10,367 bases of DNA from Sphingomonadaceae bacterium (GTDB lineage: Bacteria; Pseudomonadota; Alphaproteobacteria; Sphingomonadales; Sphingomonadaceae): assembly GCA_016462305.1 (NCBI GenBank), contig JAEMTM010000027.1, forward strand, positions 6,737-17,103, in the 5' to 3' direction. Positions 1 through 6,749 of this stretch are shown here, piece by piece. Under the pieces are notes generated by a model, which did no database searches, had not been told where the DNA came from, and saw only the letters and a program-made list of their open reading frames with translations. The position numbers were made by a program, and so were the translations under genes. Numbering within the stretch: position 1 is the stretch's first letter; every line of letters begins with the position of its first letter.

Positions 1-48
1 CCCAATAGCGGCATCCCAAATGTAGGGGGCCGCGACATATCGCAAATA

Positions 49-1056
49 TTGGCTTCGCAGGGTGCTGCGCGGCAGGACATCCCCGGCTTTGACCCTGAAT
101 ATGCCGACATCGTCGACTATATCCTGCGCTGCACCCACCGCATCTGGGAGCAAAAGGATGTCGGCCTGATCGCGACGCATTATGGCAGCGACATCGTGGT
201 GCATATGATGACAGGGCCCGCGATTGGCATGGACGGCGTGATCGCGGGAACATCTCGCACATTGTCGGCCTTCCCCGACCGGACATTAACGGGTGAGGCC
301 GTGATTTGGTCTGATGAAGGAGATGGGGCGTATCTATCGTCCCACCGCATCACGAGCACGGCGACCAATCTCGGCACGTCCGAACTTGGCCCCGCGACGG
401 GCAAGCGGATCACGTTTACGACCATCGCGGATTGCCTTTGCAAAGCAAACCTGATCATCGAGGAATGGCTGGTTCGTGATTATAGCCATATGGCGCTTCA
501 GCTTGGTTTTCATCCGCGCGAAGTCGCGCGCACGCATGCCGCCGCAGACAAGGCCAAGGGCGGTCGTGCGCAGTGGCGCTTAGAAGCGATGGCGCGTGTG
601 CAGGACGCACCGCTCAGCGCCTTTACCAACGAAGCCCTGCCTAATCCGCAGAGCGACCCGCATGATTTTGCGCACGCCTTTTTCGATCAGATCATCGCCC
701 ATCGCCGATTTGGCCGCGTGCGAGAGGCCTATTCACCGGTGGCGCATTGGAACGGCCCGGGCGGACGGCGGCTGTTCGGTTGGGGTGAGATTGCGGGCTG
801 GTTCACCGCCATCATCGGCAGTTTCGGCGATACGCGGGTCAATATCCAGCATGTGGCTGCGGTTGACGACATGATCGCCGTCCGTTGGGAACTGACCGGC
901 ACACATGATGGCGGCGCGCTGTATGGCGCGGCTACTGGCGAGCCGATCTATATCCTCGCGGTCACGCATTGGCGAATTGCGCACGGCTTAATTGTCGACG
1001 ACGTGACGGTGTTCGATGAAGTTGCCCTGATGCGTCAGATGGAGGGTGGGCTTTGA
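49..1056 (+). CDS. Two-domain NTF2/SnoaL-like protein (start uncertain, possibly 5' partial)
   Basis: This protein of about 335 residues has two tandem SnoaL/NTF2-like (cone-shaped alpha+beta barrel) domains, at roughly residues 20-152 and 205-325. Domain 1 carries the segments RIWEQKDVGLIATHY (31-45), YLSSHRITSTAT (95-106) and EEWLVRD (138-144), typical of the 'nuclear transport factor 2 family' of proteobacteria. Domain 2 repeats the pattern with FFDQIIAHR (211-219), WELTGTH (280-286) and DDVTVFDEVAL (317-327). Such folds include ester cyclases, ketosteroid-isomerase-like enzymes and non-enzymatic binding proteins, so no reaction can be assigned. The TTG at 49 has no good ribosome-binding site, and the frame is open back to base 1. 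The 16 codons before it include two rare ATA codons, which favours non-coding sequence, but a start left of the window is possible. The stop overlaps the start of the next gene, which suggests translational coupling. There is no signal peptide, so it is probably cytoplasmic. Confidence 0.8.
   Translation: MASQGAARQDIPGFDPEYADIVDYILRCTHRIWEQKDVGLIATHYGSDIVVHMMTGPAIGMDGVIAGTSRTLSAFPDRTLTGEAVIWSDEGDGAYLSSHRITSTATNLGTSELGPATGKRITFTTIADCLCKANLIIEEWLVRDYSHMALQLGFHPREVARTHAAADKAKGGRAQWRLEAMARVQDAPLSAFTNEALPNPQSDPHDFAHAFFDQIIAHRRFGRVREAYSPVAHWNGPGGRRLFGWGEIAGWFTAIIGSFGDTRVNIQHVAAVDDMIAVRWELTGTHDGGALYGAATGEPIYILAVTHWRIAHGLIVDDVTVFDEVALMRQMEGGL
1041..1045 (+). promoter_or_regulatory. Ribosome-binding site deciding the TTG start of the second NTF2-like gene
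   Basis: GGAGG lies inside the last codons of the upstream gene and ends 7 bases before TTG 1053. This spacing supports an unusual TTG start that overlaps the upstream TGA stop as TTGA. No ATG or GTG in a useful position competes with it. Confidence 0.7.
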
Positions 1057-1769
1057 GCGCCTTAGCTACTCTTGAAATCGCGCTGCGCCGCGACCGGGCC
1101 TATGCGCGCCTCGCCGATAGCCATGTTCACCGCGCCACCCGCGAAGACAGCCTTGGCATCATCAAAGGCCGCGACGCCATCACCGCTGCTTGGGTGAATG
1201 AGGACGCCGCCGATGTCAAAATCACCGCCGATCTGGGTGAGATGATCGCGTACAAGGTCAAAGGCCCGAAACAGAGCTGGCACGGGCACCGTTGGGTTTG
1301 GCGCGAAGAAAGCCGTGTCATGCGCGAAGTCGTCATCGAAGATCGCGGAGACGCAAAAACCGCTCCGCAATTTCATCCCCCCCTTGGTGAACTGCGCAGC
1401 GGCCAAGGTCAGTATGACGCGGGGGATAAAGCCATCCTCCCCCCCGGCTTTCCAGAAGGTGCCCGCGAGATCGCAGATTGGTTGCATCAGGCATGGAACG
1501 GCCGCGCTTTCAATCTCTATGGCCGCGCCTGGCTTCCTGCGCTTATCCGTGCGCTACCCGACGCGACCTTCCATTTTGAACATGCGATTGTTGGGGAGAA
1601 GCAAACCGCCATCCTTTGGCGCGTGCATGGGCATCATGCCAGCGGGAAGCGTGTGCGGTTGATCGGTAGTAGCGTGTTTACCGGCGACGCCGATGATGAT
1701 GATACTGTGATCGATCACGCCTTTATGGTGGCGCAATTGGCGGGTGAGGTGATTGATTACGGCGCTTGA
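1053..1769 (+). CDS. Second NTF2/SnoaL-like protein, translationally coupled to the first
   Basis: This protein of 238 residues appears to hold two SnoaL-like units. The N-terminal one is shortened (about 12-98, with GIIKGRDAITAAWVNE at 36-50 and a strand ending MREVVIEDRGD at 90-100). The second is fuller (about 135-237, with EGAREIADWLHQAWNGRAFNLYGRAWLP at 135-162 and a long beta-rich end). The shortened first unit lacks the YLSSHR-type segment of the neighbouring gene product. Translation begins at TTG within a TTGA overlap, after a good GGAGG. The overlap and shared fold suggest the two products act together, perhaps as a hetero-oligomer formed after duplication; this is inference. No catalytic residue can be assigned with confidence, and the substrate is unknown. 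Its end is 15 bp from the convergent aldolase gene. Confidence 0.8.
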   Translation: MSALATLEIALRRDRAYARLADSHVHRATREDSLGIIKGRDAITAAWVNEDAADVKITADLGEMIAYKVKGPKQSWHGHRWVWREESRVMREVVIEDRGDAKTAPQFHPPLGELRSGQGQYDAGDKAILPPGFPEGAREIADWLHQAWNGRAFNLYGRAWLPALIRALPDATFHFEHAIVGEKQTAILWRVHGHHASGKRVRLIGSSVFTGDADDDDTVIDHAFMVAQLAGEVIDYGA

Positions 1770-1773
1770 CCTG

Positions 1774-1785
1774 GGGTCCTGACCC
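1774..1785. repeat. Short perfect inverted repeat between convergent genes
   Basis: GGGTCCTGACCC sits between the stop codons of the + strand NTF2-like gene and the - strand aldolase gene and overlaps the last base of the aldolase stop. As RNA it would give only a 4-5 bp stem with a very small loop and no U-run. It is at best a weak bidirectional terminator and may be chance. Confidence 0.25.
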
Positions 1786-2534
1786 TAAGCCCTAACCGCC
1801 TCCGCCAATCGCGCAGCGCCTTGCAACAGGAAATCCTGATCTGATCCGAGGATGAACAGGCTCGCGCCCTTTTCGCGCCACATGCCGACATCGCCGACGC
1901 GGCCAAGGAACATGCCGGTGGTGCGCCCCGCCGCTTTGCCCGCCGCAACGATGCGGTCAACGGCGTCCACTACCACTGCGTCGTCAGGGGTTTCTGCGCT
2001 ATAAGCGATAGTCAGGTCTGCGCGGCCAATGAAGAGCGCATCAATGCCCGAAACAGCGGCGATGGCGTCGATATTGTCCACGCCCTCAACATCCTCAATC
2101 TGAGCGATCACAGTGACGGCCTTCGCATCGGCACGGTGCCCGGCCATTCCTTTGGTCGTATAGCCTGCCGCGCGGCTGCTGCCCGCATAGCCGCGCCCCC
2201 CGCTGACATAATGACAGGCTTTGACCGCGTCTTCGGCTTCTGCGGCGCTGCGGATATGGGGAAGGATCACCCCGTCCGCGCCGCAATCCAGCGCGTTCAG
2301 AATATGCGCGTGGCTTGCCGATTGCGGGCGGACCAGCACCGTCTTCCCGCCCGCGCGCGCGGCCAATATGCAAAGGTCAAGCGCAGCGCGATCAAACGGC
2401 GCATGTTCGGCGTCGAGCACGAGGCAATCAAGGCTGCTAAAGCTGAGCACCTCAACCACATGCGGGTGCGGGGTTTTGACCCATGTGCCAGCAAGTAATT
2501 CACCGGCGCGTAACTGGTCGCGAAACGCTACCAC
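1785..2534 (-). CDS. HpcH/HpaI-family class II (metal-dependent) aldolase
   Basis: This 249-residue protein matches the usual length of HpcH/HpaI (HpaI, GarL, RhmA) pyruvate aldolases. These TIM-barrel enzymes reversibly cleave 4-hydroxy-2-oxo acids into pyruvate or oxaloacetate plus an aldehyde, using a divalent metal. The family residues are present at near-canonical positions: His44 in DAEHAPFD, Arg69 in VRPQ, metal ligand Glu147 in QIEDVEG, and metal ligand Asp173 in FIGRADLT. The start is GTG; an in-frame TAA lies only 9 bases upstream, so no longer start is possible. The gene overlaps the end of the MetE-like gene by 7 bases and is the last gene of the operon, so it probably depends on coupled translation; its own Shine-Dalgarno is weak. 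The likely role is carbon-carbon cleavage late in the pathway. The aldehyde partner cannot be inferred. The citrate-lyase-beta branch of the superfamily is less likely. Confidence 0.9.
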   Translation of the reverse strand: MVAFRDQLRAGELLAGTWVKTPHPHVVEVLSFSSLDCLVLDAEHAPFDRAALDLCILAARAGGKTVLVRPQSASHAHILNALDCGADGVILPHIRSAAEAEDAVKACHYVSGGRGYAGSSRAAGYTTKGMAGHRADAKAVTVIAQIEDVEGVDNIDAIAAVSGIDALFIGRADLTIAYSAETPDDAVVVDAVDRIVAAGKAAGRTTGMFLGRVGDVGMWREKGASLFILGSDQDFLLQGAARLAEAVRA

Positions 2535-3667
2535 AGGTTTTTACTCGCCAGTTTTGCGCCTTCCGCCAAGGTAGCCAGTTTTGCGTAGACAATCTCAGGA
2601 TCAACAACGCCAAACCCGGCAAAAGTCGAAAAGCCGCAGTCGGTGCCCGCAATCACCCGCTCCCGGCCGATGATATTGGCATAGCGTTCAATCCGCTCCG
2701 CGACAACGCGGGGATGCTCGATGAAATTCGTAGTGCTGTCGATGACACCGGGGATCAGGATTTTGTCCTCGGGAATGATGTCCGCCATTTCGACGAAATA
2801 GTTCCAATCGGCCTGATGGCGCGGGTTGGATGTTTCGAACAGAAGTGCTGCGGGTTTGGCCTTCATCAACGTGGGCAGGATGACGCCCATTTCAACATCA
2901 CAACAATGCGGCCCTTCATAATTGCCCCAACAGACATGCATCCGCACCCTATCAGCGGGCACATTGCGGAGTGCATGGTTCAGCGCCTCCACATGGCCAC
3001 CGATCAGGGTGAGATATTCGGCATCGCTGCGATCTTTGTACATCATGTGGCGGCCCAAGCCTAAGTCCGGGCTATCAAGCTGTAGATATAATCCAGCCGC
3101 AACAATCGCCTCATATTCAGGGCGCATCGCCTCTGCCAGTGCCTCCAGATAGGCGTCTTGTGAGGGATAATATTCATTGGGCTGAAACAACGCGATAACA
3201 CCGGGCGAGGCGGAATTCATGAATCCGCCGGATGGCTTATGCGCCGCAACTGCCGCCAGCATATGCGACACATCCTCCTCTAGCGGCGCCATGGATTTGA
3301 CTGCGATAGGGCCAACGCATTTGGGGCGGCGATAGGTCGGTGTGCCCCCGCCCTTGGATTGGCGTTCCAAAAAGCTGGGGAACATCTCAAGGTCTTTTGG
3401 TGCGCTGCGCGGGCTATCACCGTCAAAGCCGGTAATCCGGTCCTTGATATAAGTAGCGTAGCTAATTTTCGACATTTCCCCGTCGGAGACGAGATCGATA
3501 CCGCTGGCGACTTGACGCTCGACAGCATCATCTACCGCTGCGTTAATGACGCTGGAAAATATATCGGCATCAATGGCCTCTCCACGCTCCTGCGCAAAAA
3601 CGAGATCTGTTACAGCGGCAGATCGCGGGAGTGACCCTACATGGGTCGTTAATATGCGTTCAGCCAT
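2528..3667 (-). CDS. Stand-alone MetE C-terminal-like zinc protein (cobalamin-independent methionine synthase II family)
   Basis: This 379-residue protein corresponds to the catalytic C-terminal barrel of cobalamin-independent methionine synthase without the N-terminal half of true MetE (about 750 residues). The N-terminus ILTTHVGSLPRS (5-16) is the family signature. Likely zinc ligands are His244 and Cys246 (HVCWGN), Cys344 (GTDCGF), and probably Glu278 (LLFETS); DGEMSK (62-67) is another conserved segment. Homologues activate a thiol on zinc for alkyl transfer: methyl transfer to homocysteine, or, in the epoxyalkane:coenzyme M transferase branch of similar length (about 377 residues), epoxide opening. 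Sequence alone does not decide between these. Its place in a catabolic operon argues against routine methionine synthesis. The start is ATG in a TGATG overlap with the hydrolase gene, with AAAGGAA at 3676-3682 eight bases upstream. Confidence 0.85.
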   Translation of the reverse strand: MAERILTTHVGSLPRSAAVTDLVFAQERGEAIDADIFSSVINAAVDDAVERQVASGIDLVSDGEMSKISYATYIKDRITGFDGDSPRSAPKDLEMFPSFLERQSKGGGTPTYRRPKCVGPIAVKSMAPLEEDVSHMLAAVAAHKPSGGFMNSASPGVIALFQPNEYYPSQDAYLEALAEAMRPEYEAIVAAGLYLQLDSPDLGLGRHMMYKDRSDAEYLTLIGGHVEALNHALRNVPADRVRMHVCWGNYEGPHCCDVEMGVILPTLMKAKPAALLFETSNPRHQADWNYFVEMADIIPEDKILIPGVIDSTTNFIEHPRVVAERIERYANIIGRERVIAGTDCGFSTFAGFGVVDPEIVYAKLATLAEGAKLASKNLW

Positions 3668-4377
3668 CAGGCAAATTCCTTTCCGTTAATTGTCATCCAA
3701 TGTTCAATGGCCGCGGCAAAGGCCGTGGGCGCTTCGAGTGGTAGCATATGACCCGCACCCGAGATCGCGCTAAACTGCGCTTTGGGTGTCATATTTGCCC
3801 AAATTTGATGCCAAGCAGGCGGGCAGAGAGTGTCTTCCTCTCCGCATAGATAGAGGACCGGCATATCAAGCGCAGCGATGGCGTCGCGCCGGTCTTCGCG
3901 CAGCCGCAGCGCCTCGCTCTGGCGGACAAAAACATCGGCACCCAAGCCCATTCCCATGTCGCGCAGTAAGCGCAGAAGCGCATTATCTTTTCTGTTTTGC
4001 GCGGCAAGGTAATTGGGTTTCAATTCTTCAACCAATACCCGCTCCAGCCCGCCCGCACGAACTTCGGATTGCTGCACGGGGCGATGCGCGGCACGTTCGG
4101 GCAAATCAGCGGTCGCGTTGTAACCCGACAAAATGAGACCCACTATTCGGTCCGGCGCTTGTACTGCCATCTCCACGGCAATGATTGCGCCCATCGAAAA
4201 ACCTATTGGCAACAACGGACCGTTGGTGACCGCGAGCGCCCGTTCGGCCATAGCGGCTATGCTGTCGTCCTGCGTCAGATCGGCGTCGATTGCGCCCGAA
4301 AGCGTGGCGCGCACTTGGGCGGACCACAGCCGCGCATCGCACATATTGCCTGGCAAAAGAACTGGTGTCGGCTGCAT
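3667..4377 (-). CDS. Alpha/beta-fold hydrolase
   Basis: This 236-residue protein has the full alpha/beta hydrolase signature. The oxyanion-hole region is LLPGNMCDARLW (7-18). The nucleophile elbow is GFSMG, with Ser61. The acid is probably Asp182 in GEEDTLCPP, and the catalytic His210 lies in GAGHMLPLE. A lid region spans about 88-170. There is no signal peptide, so it is cytoplasmic. Relatives cleave esters, lactones or carbon-carbon bonds (meta-cleavage-product type). It may release an acid or open a lactone in the pathway; the substrate is unknown. It starts at ATG overlapping the lacI-type stop as TAATG, with CCTT (AAGG on the coding strand) at 4386-4389 eight bases upstream. It ends in TGATG with the MetE-like gene, so it is translationally linked on both sides. 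Confidence 0.88.
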   Translation of the reverse strand: MQPTPVLLPGNMCDARLWSAQVRATLSGAIDADLTQDDSIAAMAERALAVTNGPLLPIGFSMGAIIAVEMAVQAPDRIVGLILSGYNATADLPERAAHRPVQQSEVRAGGLERVLVEELKPNYLAAQNRKDNALLRLLRDMGMGLGADVFVRQSEALRLREDRRDAIAALDMPVLYLCGEEDTLCPPAWHQIWANMTPKAQFSAISGAGHMLPLEAPTAFAAAIEHWMTINGKEFA

Positions 4378-5402
4378 TACCCCAGCCTTGCGGAGCTGCC
4401 GGGTAACAATTCTCCAGCAAACAAGCGCTGTTCGGGTGACAATTCTGGCCGTTCGATCCGTTCGATCAACATGGCAACCGCAGCCTCAGTCATCCGACGC
4501 ACCGGCTGGCGGATCGTTGTCACCTGATAGGCCAGCCATGTTGCAGGGCCGACGCCGTCGAAGCCGACCACCGACAAGTCCTGCGGCACTTCGATGCCGA
4601 AGTTGATCCGTGCGCTGTCAATTGCGCCAATCGCCATCAGGTCGTTTGCGCAAATCAACGCGTCCAACTTTCGGTCCGTTATCCGCATCAAATCTCTGAG
4701 CGACGCATCGCCGCTGGCATAATCGAAATTGCCGCGCACGATTTGGCAGTCGCGCCCCAGTTGATGTAACCGCCGCCTTGCGGCTTCGACGCGCTCTTCG
4801 CCTACATAGCTGTCGGCTGGGCCTGATATGATCCCAAAGACATGATGATCGCCTTCTACCAGAGCGTCGACCAAAGCATGTTCGCCGCTGACTGAATCGC
4901 AGCAAACACTTGAGACGGGTTCGCCTTCGCCGACACGATTATACAATATTACGGGGACACCGCGATCCGCAAAGGCCGCAAGCTGTTCAGGGTGAAGCCG
5001 CGCTGCAACAATTGCGCCGTCAACGCGATAGCGCCAAACCTGATCAAGCACCTCATCTACGTCTGATTCTGCGGCAAGTGAGAATAGCAAAACGCGAATG
5101 CCCTGCGCCGACAAACGCTGCGTTAGTTCAGCCAACACTTCGGGATAATACAGGTTGGTCAGGTTTGAAATGATGATAGCCACCAGGTTTGACCGGCGCG
5201 TGATCAGGCCCTGCGCAATAGCATTAGGGTAATAATTCAGCGCGCGCGCGGCGGCCAAAATCTTTTCCCGCGTGCGCGGCGCGACAGATGCCCCCTGCTT
5301 GAAACAACGAGATACCGCAGACTGCGACACTCCAGCTTGCCGCGCCACATCATAAGACGTGGCGCGGCCGCTATTGGCTTCAGGCTGCTTCTTTACGGCC
5401 AT
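4377..5402 (-). CDS. LacI-family transcriptional regulator
   Basis: This 341-residue protein has the standard LacI/GalR layout. The N-terminal helix-turn-helix is TSYDVARQAGVSQSAVSRCF (15-34), with recognition residues around Ser26-Gln27-Ser28. The hinge helix YYPNAIAQGL (57-66) has the conserved leucine that intercalates at the central CG step of operators. From about 73 on there is a periplasmic-binding-protein-like effector and dimer domain (VAIIISNLTNLYYPEVL onward; CANDLMAIGA at 251-260; DLSVVGFDGVG at 275-285). It most likely represses the cluster until a small molecule related to the substrate binds. The gene lies inside the structural operon, overlapping the HisD-like gene by 23 bases (AAGGG about 9 bases before its ATG), so it probably autoregulates. 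Candidate CG-centred operators occur at 6689-6702, 6724-6739 and 7556-7592. Confidence 0.93.
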   Translation of the reverse strand: MAVKKQPEANSGRATSYDVARQAGVSQSAVSRCFKQGASVAPRTREKILAAARALNYYPNAIAQGLITRRSNLVAIIISNLTNLYYPEVLAELTQRLSAQGIRVLLFSLAAESDVDEVLDQVWRYRVDGAIVAARLHPEQLAAFADRGVPVILYNRVGEGEPVSSVCCDSVSGEHALVDALVEGDHHVFGIISGPADSYVGEERVEAARRRLHQLGRDCQIVRGNFDYASGDASLRDLMRITDRKLDALICANDLMAIGAIDSARINFGIEVPQDLSVVGFDGVGPATWLAYQVTTIRQPVRRMTEAAVAMLIERIERPELSPEQRLFAGELLPGSSARLG

Positions 5403-6669
5403 AACGGCGGACCCTTATATCGGCCTGTTCCTTATGTCCTGCAAAACCCTCTATCGCACACAGGCGCGAACAATATTCCCCAATCATCACGCTCGCCTCA
5501 TCGGTTAGCACCCGTTGATAGGTGCAAGTCTTGATGAACTTGCCCACCCAAAGCCCTCCGGTAAAGCGCGCATTTTTTTTGGTAGGCAATGTGTGGTTCG
5601 TGCCGATGACTTTGTCACCATAGCTGACATTGGTGCGGTGCCCCAAAAACAGCGCGCCGTAATTGGTCATATTGTGCAAAAAATAATCGGGGTCTTTGGT
5701 CATGACCTGCACATGCTCTGATGCAATTTCGTCCGCAATCTGGACCATTTCTTCGTAGCTGTCGGCAACGATCACTTGGCCATAATCGGCCCATGCTTTC
5801 GATGCGATCGGCGCCGTTGGCAGGATTGTGAGTTGACGCTCAATTTCAGCCATAGTCTCGCGTGCGAGCTTCTCCGAATTGGTCAGCAATATCGCAGGAG
5901 AATTGGGACCATGTTCAGCTTGGCCAAGCAAGTCGGCCGCGCATAGCTCTCCGTCCACGGTTTCATCAGCAATCACCAATGTCTCTGTCGGGCCAGCGAG
6001 CAAATCGATTCCGATGCGGCCGAACAACTGGCGTTTAGCCTCAGCAACATAGGCGTTGCCTGGGCCGACTATCATATCGACAGCGGCGATGCTTTGCGTG
6101 CCAAGCGCCATTGCGGCCACAGCCTGAACGCCACCGACACATAGTATCTCGTCAGCACCTGCCATGTGCATAGCGACGACAATCGCGGGATTTGGTTTGC
6201 CCTCAAATGGCGGTGCGACCGAAATAACCCGCTGCACGCCTGCTACCTTGGCCGTCACAACGCTCATATGCGCAGAGGCAACGAGCGGATATTTGCCGCC
6301 CGGCACATAACAGCCGACGCTATTCACGGGCAGATTCTTGTGACCCAATATAACCCCAGGTAAAGTTTCCACCTCGACATCCTTCAACGCATCGCGCTGA
6401 ATCTGGGCAAAGCCGCGCACTTGCGCTTGGGCAAAGCGGATGTCTTCGATGGTCTGGGGTTCCAGCTCGGCATAGGCTGCATCGATATCGGCTTGCGACA
6501 GACGGAAATCTGCTGGAGCCCAATTATCGAATTTTTGCGACCAGTCGCGCACCGCGTCATCGCCGCGCTTCTTGATGTCCGCGATGATTTCCTCGACAAC
6601 TTGACGAACCTGCGCATCGGCTTCTGCCGCTGCATCCTCGGTGATGCCGGTTTTTAGATAGCGGGCCAT
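5380..6669 (-). CDS. Histidinol-dehydrogenase-family NAD-dependent dehydrogenase (catabolic paralogue)
   Basis: This 429-residue protein is full length for the HisD family. These zinc enzymes oxidise a primary alcohol through a bound aldehyde to a carboxylate, using two NAD+. Key residues by family comparison are all present: zinc ligands Gln250 and His253 (GQAEHGP), Asp352 (SYGDK) and His412 (EGFAGH), catalytic Glu318-His319 (ASEHVQ), and His359 in GTNHTLPT. YVPGGKYPLV (121-130) and VGPGNAYVAEAK (201-212) are also family signatures. No his genes surround it. It heads an operon with a regulator, hydrolase and aldolase, which points to a catabolic paralogue. The 3-sulfopropanediol dehydrogenase HpsN is a characterised example of such a paralogue, but its substrate cannot be assumed here. 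The start is ATG with AAGGAG at 6676-6681, 6 bases upstream, the best Shine-Dalgarno of the operon. Codons 364-366 form an A8 run. Confidence 0.9.
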   Translation of the reverse strand: MARYLKTGITEDAAAEADAQVRQVVEEIIADIKKRGDDAVRDWSQKFDNWAPADFRLSQADIDAAYAELEPQTIEDIRFAQAQVRGFAQIQRDALKDVEVETLPGVILGHKNLPVNSVGCYVPGGKYPLVASAHMSVVTAKVAGVQRVISVAPPFEGKPNPAIVVAMHMAGADEILCVGGVQAVAAMALGTQSIAAVDMIVGPGNAYVAEAKRQLFGRIGIDLLAGPTETLVIADETVDGELCAADLLGQAEHGPNSPAILLTNSEKLARETMAEIERQLTILPTAPIASKAWADYGQVIVADSYEEMVQIADEIASEHVQVMTKDPDYFLHNMTNYGALFLGHRTNVSYGDKVIGTNHTLPTKKNARFTGGLWVGKFIKTCTYQRVLTDEASVMIGEYCSRLCAIEGFAGHKEQADIRVRRYGRKEAA

Positions 6670-6688
6670 TTAATTCTCCTTCGACGCT

Positions 6689-6702
6689 TTGAATCGGTTC
6701 AA
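6689..6702. promoter_or_regulatory. Candidate LacI-type operator, 14-bp palindrome
   Basis: TTGAATCGGTTCAA is an inverted repeat with one mismatched pair, centred on CG, with the AAnCGnTT-like core common in LacI-family operators. It lies 20 bp upstream of the HisD-like start codon. The lacI-type gene of the same operon makes it a natural target. It does not resemble the 16-bp shared motif nearby, so it may bind a different protein. Confidence 0.4.
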
Positions 6703-6723
6703 TTGTGCCTTACGCTATAGGAA

Positions 6724-6739
6724 ATGACTTCGAATGCAA
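6724..6739 (-). promoter_or_regulatory. Shared 16-bp regulatory motif, copy 1
   Basis: Read on the - strand this is TTGCATTCGAAGTCAT, identical to 7556-7571 upstream of the TonB-dependent receptor gene. The core TGCATTCGAAGTCA is an imperfect palindrome (TG..TTCGAA..CA, 5 of 7 pairs) centred on CG, fitting a LacI-family operator. It ends 10 bases before the SDR start codon and overlaps that gene's Shine-Dalgarno, where a bound repressor could block transcription. Confidence 0.55.
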
Positions 6740-6742
6740 GGA
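6738..6742 (+). promoter_or_regulatory. Ribosome-binding site fixing the SDR start
   Basis: AAGGA lies 7 bases before ATG 6750. This favours the ATG over the in-frame GTG at 6705, which has no Shine-Dalgarno, would overlap the putative control sites and would add 15 residues not typical of the SDR family. Confidence 0.7.
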
Positions 6743-6749
6743 CGATAGA

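Larger units (their letters stand above)
6670..6749. promoter_or_regulatory. Divergent control region between the HisD-like operon and the SDR gene
   Basis: These 80 bases hold the only intergenic DNA upstream of the five-gene - strand operon and also the leader of the + strand SDR gene, so both promoters should lie in or very near it. It contains two CG-centred imperfect palindromes (6689-6702 and 6724-6739). TATAG at 6716-6720 could belong to a -10 element on either strand, but I find no well-spaced -35, so no promoter is placed precisely. Confidence 0.55.

Noticed and set aside
2483..3064. Open frame of 193 codons on the + strand
   Set aside because: It lies opposite the MetE-like and aldolase genes, has no family motif and has a composition typical of the reverse of a GC-rich gene.
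3997..4527. Open frame of 176 codons on the + strand
   Set aside because: It is antisense to the hydrolase and LacI-type genes, whose motifs are clear; no motif is seen in this frame.
5380..6669. Assigning the gene as hisD or hpsN
   Set aside because: Catalytic residues are common to the whole family and no sulfonate or histidine pathway genes are in the window, so a substrate-specific symbol is not justified.
6705..6749. GTG start extending the SDR by 15 residues
   Set aside because: It lacks a Shine-Dalgarno and runs through the control region, while ATG 6750 has AAGGA at 7 bases.
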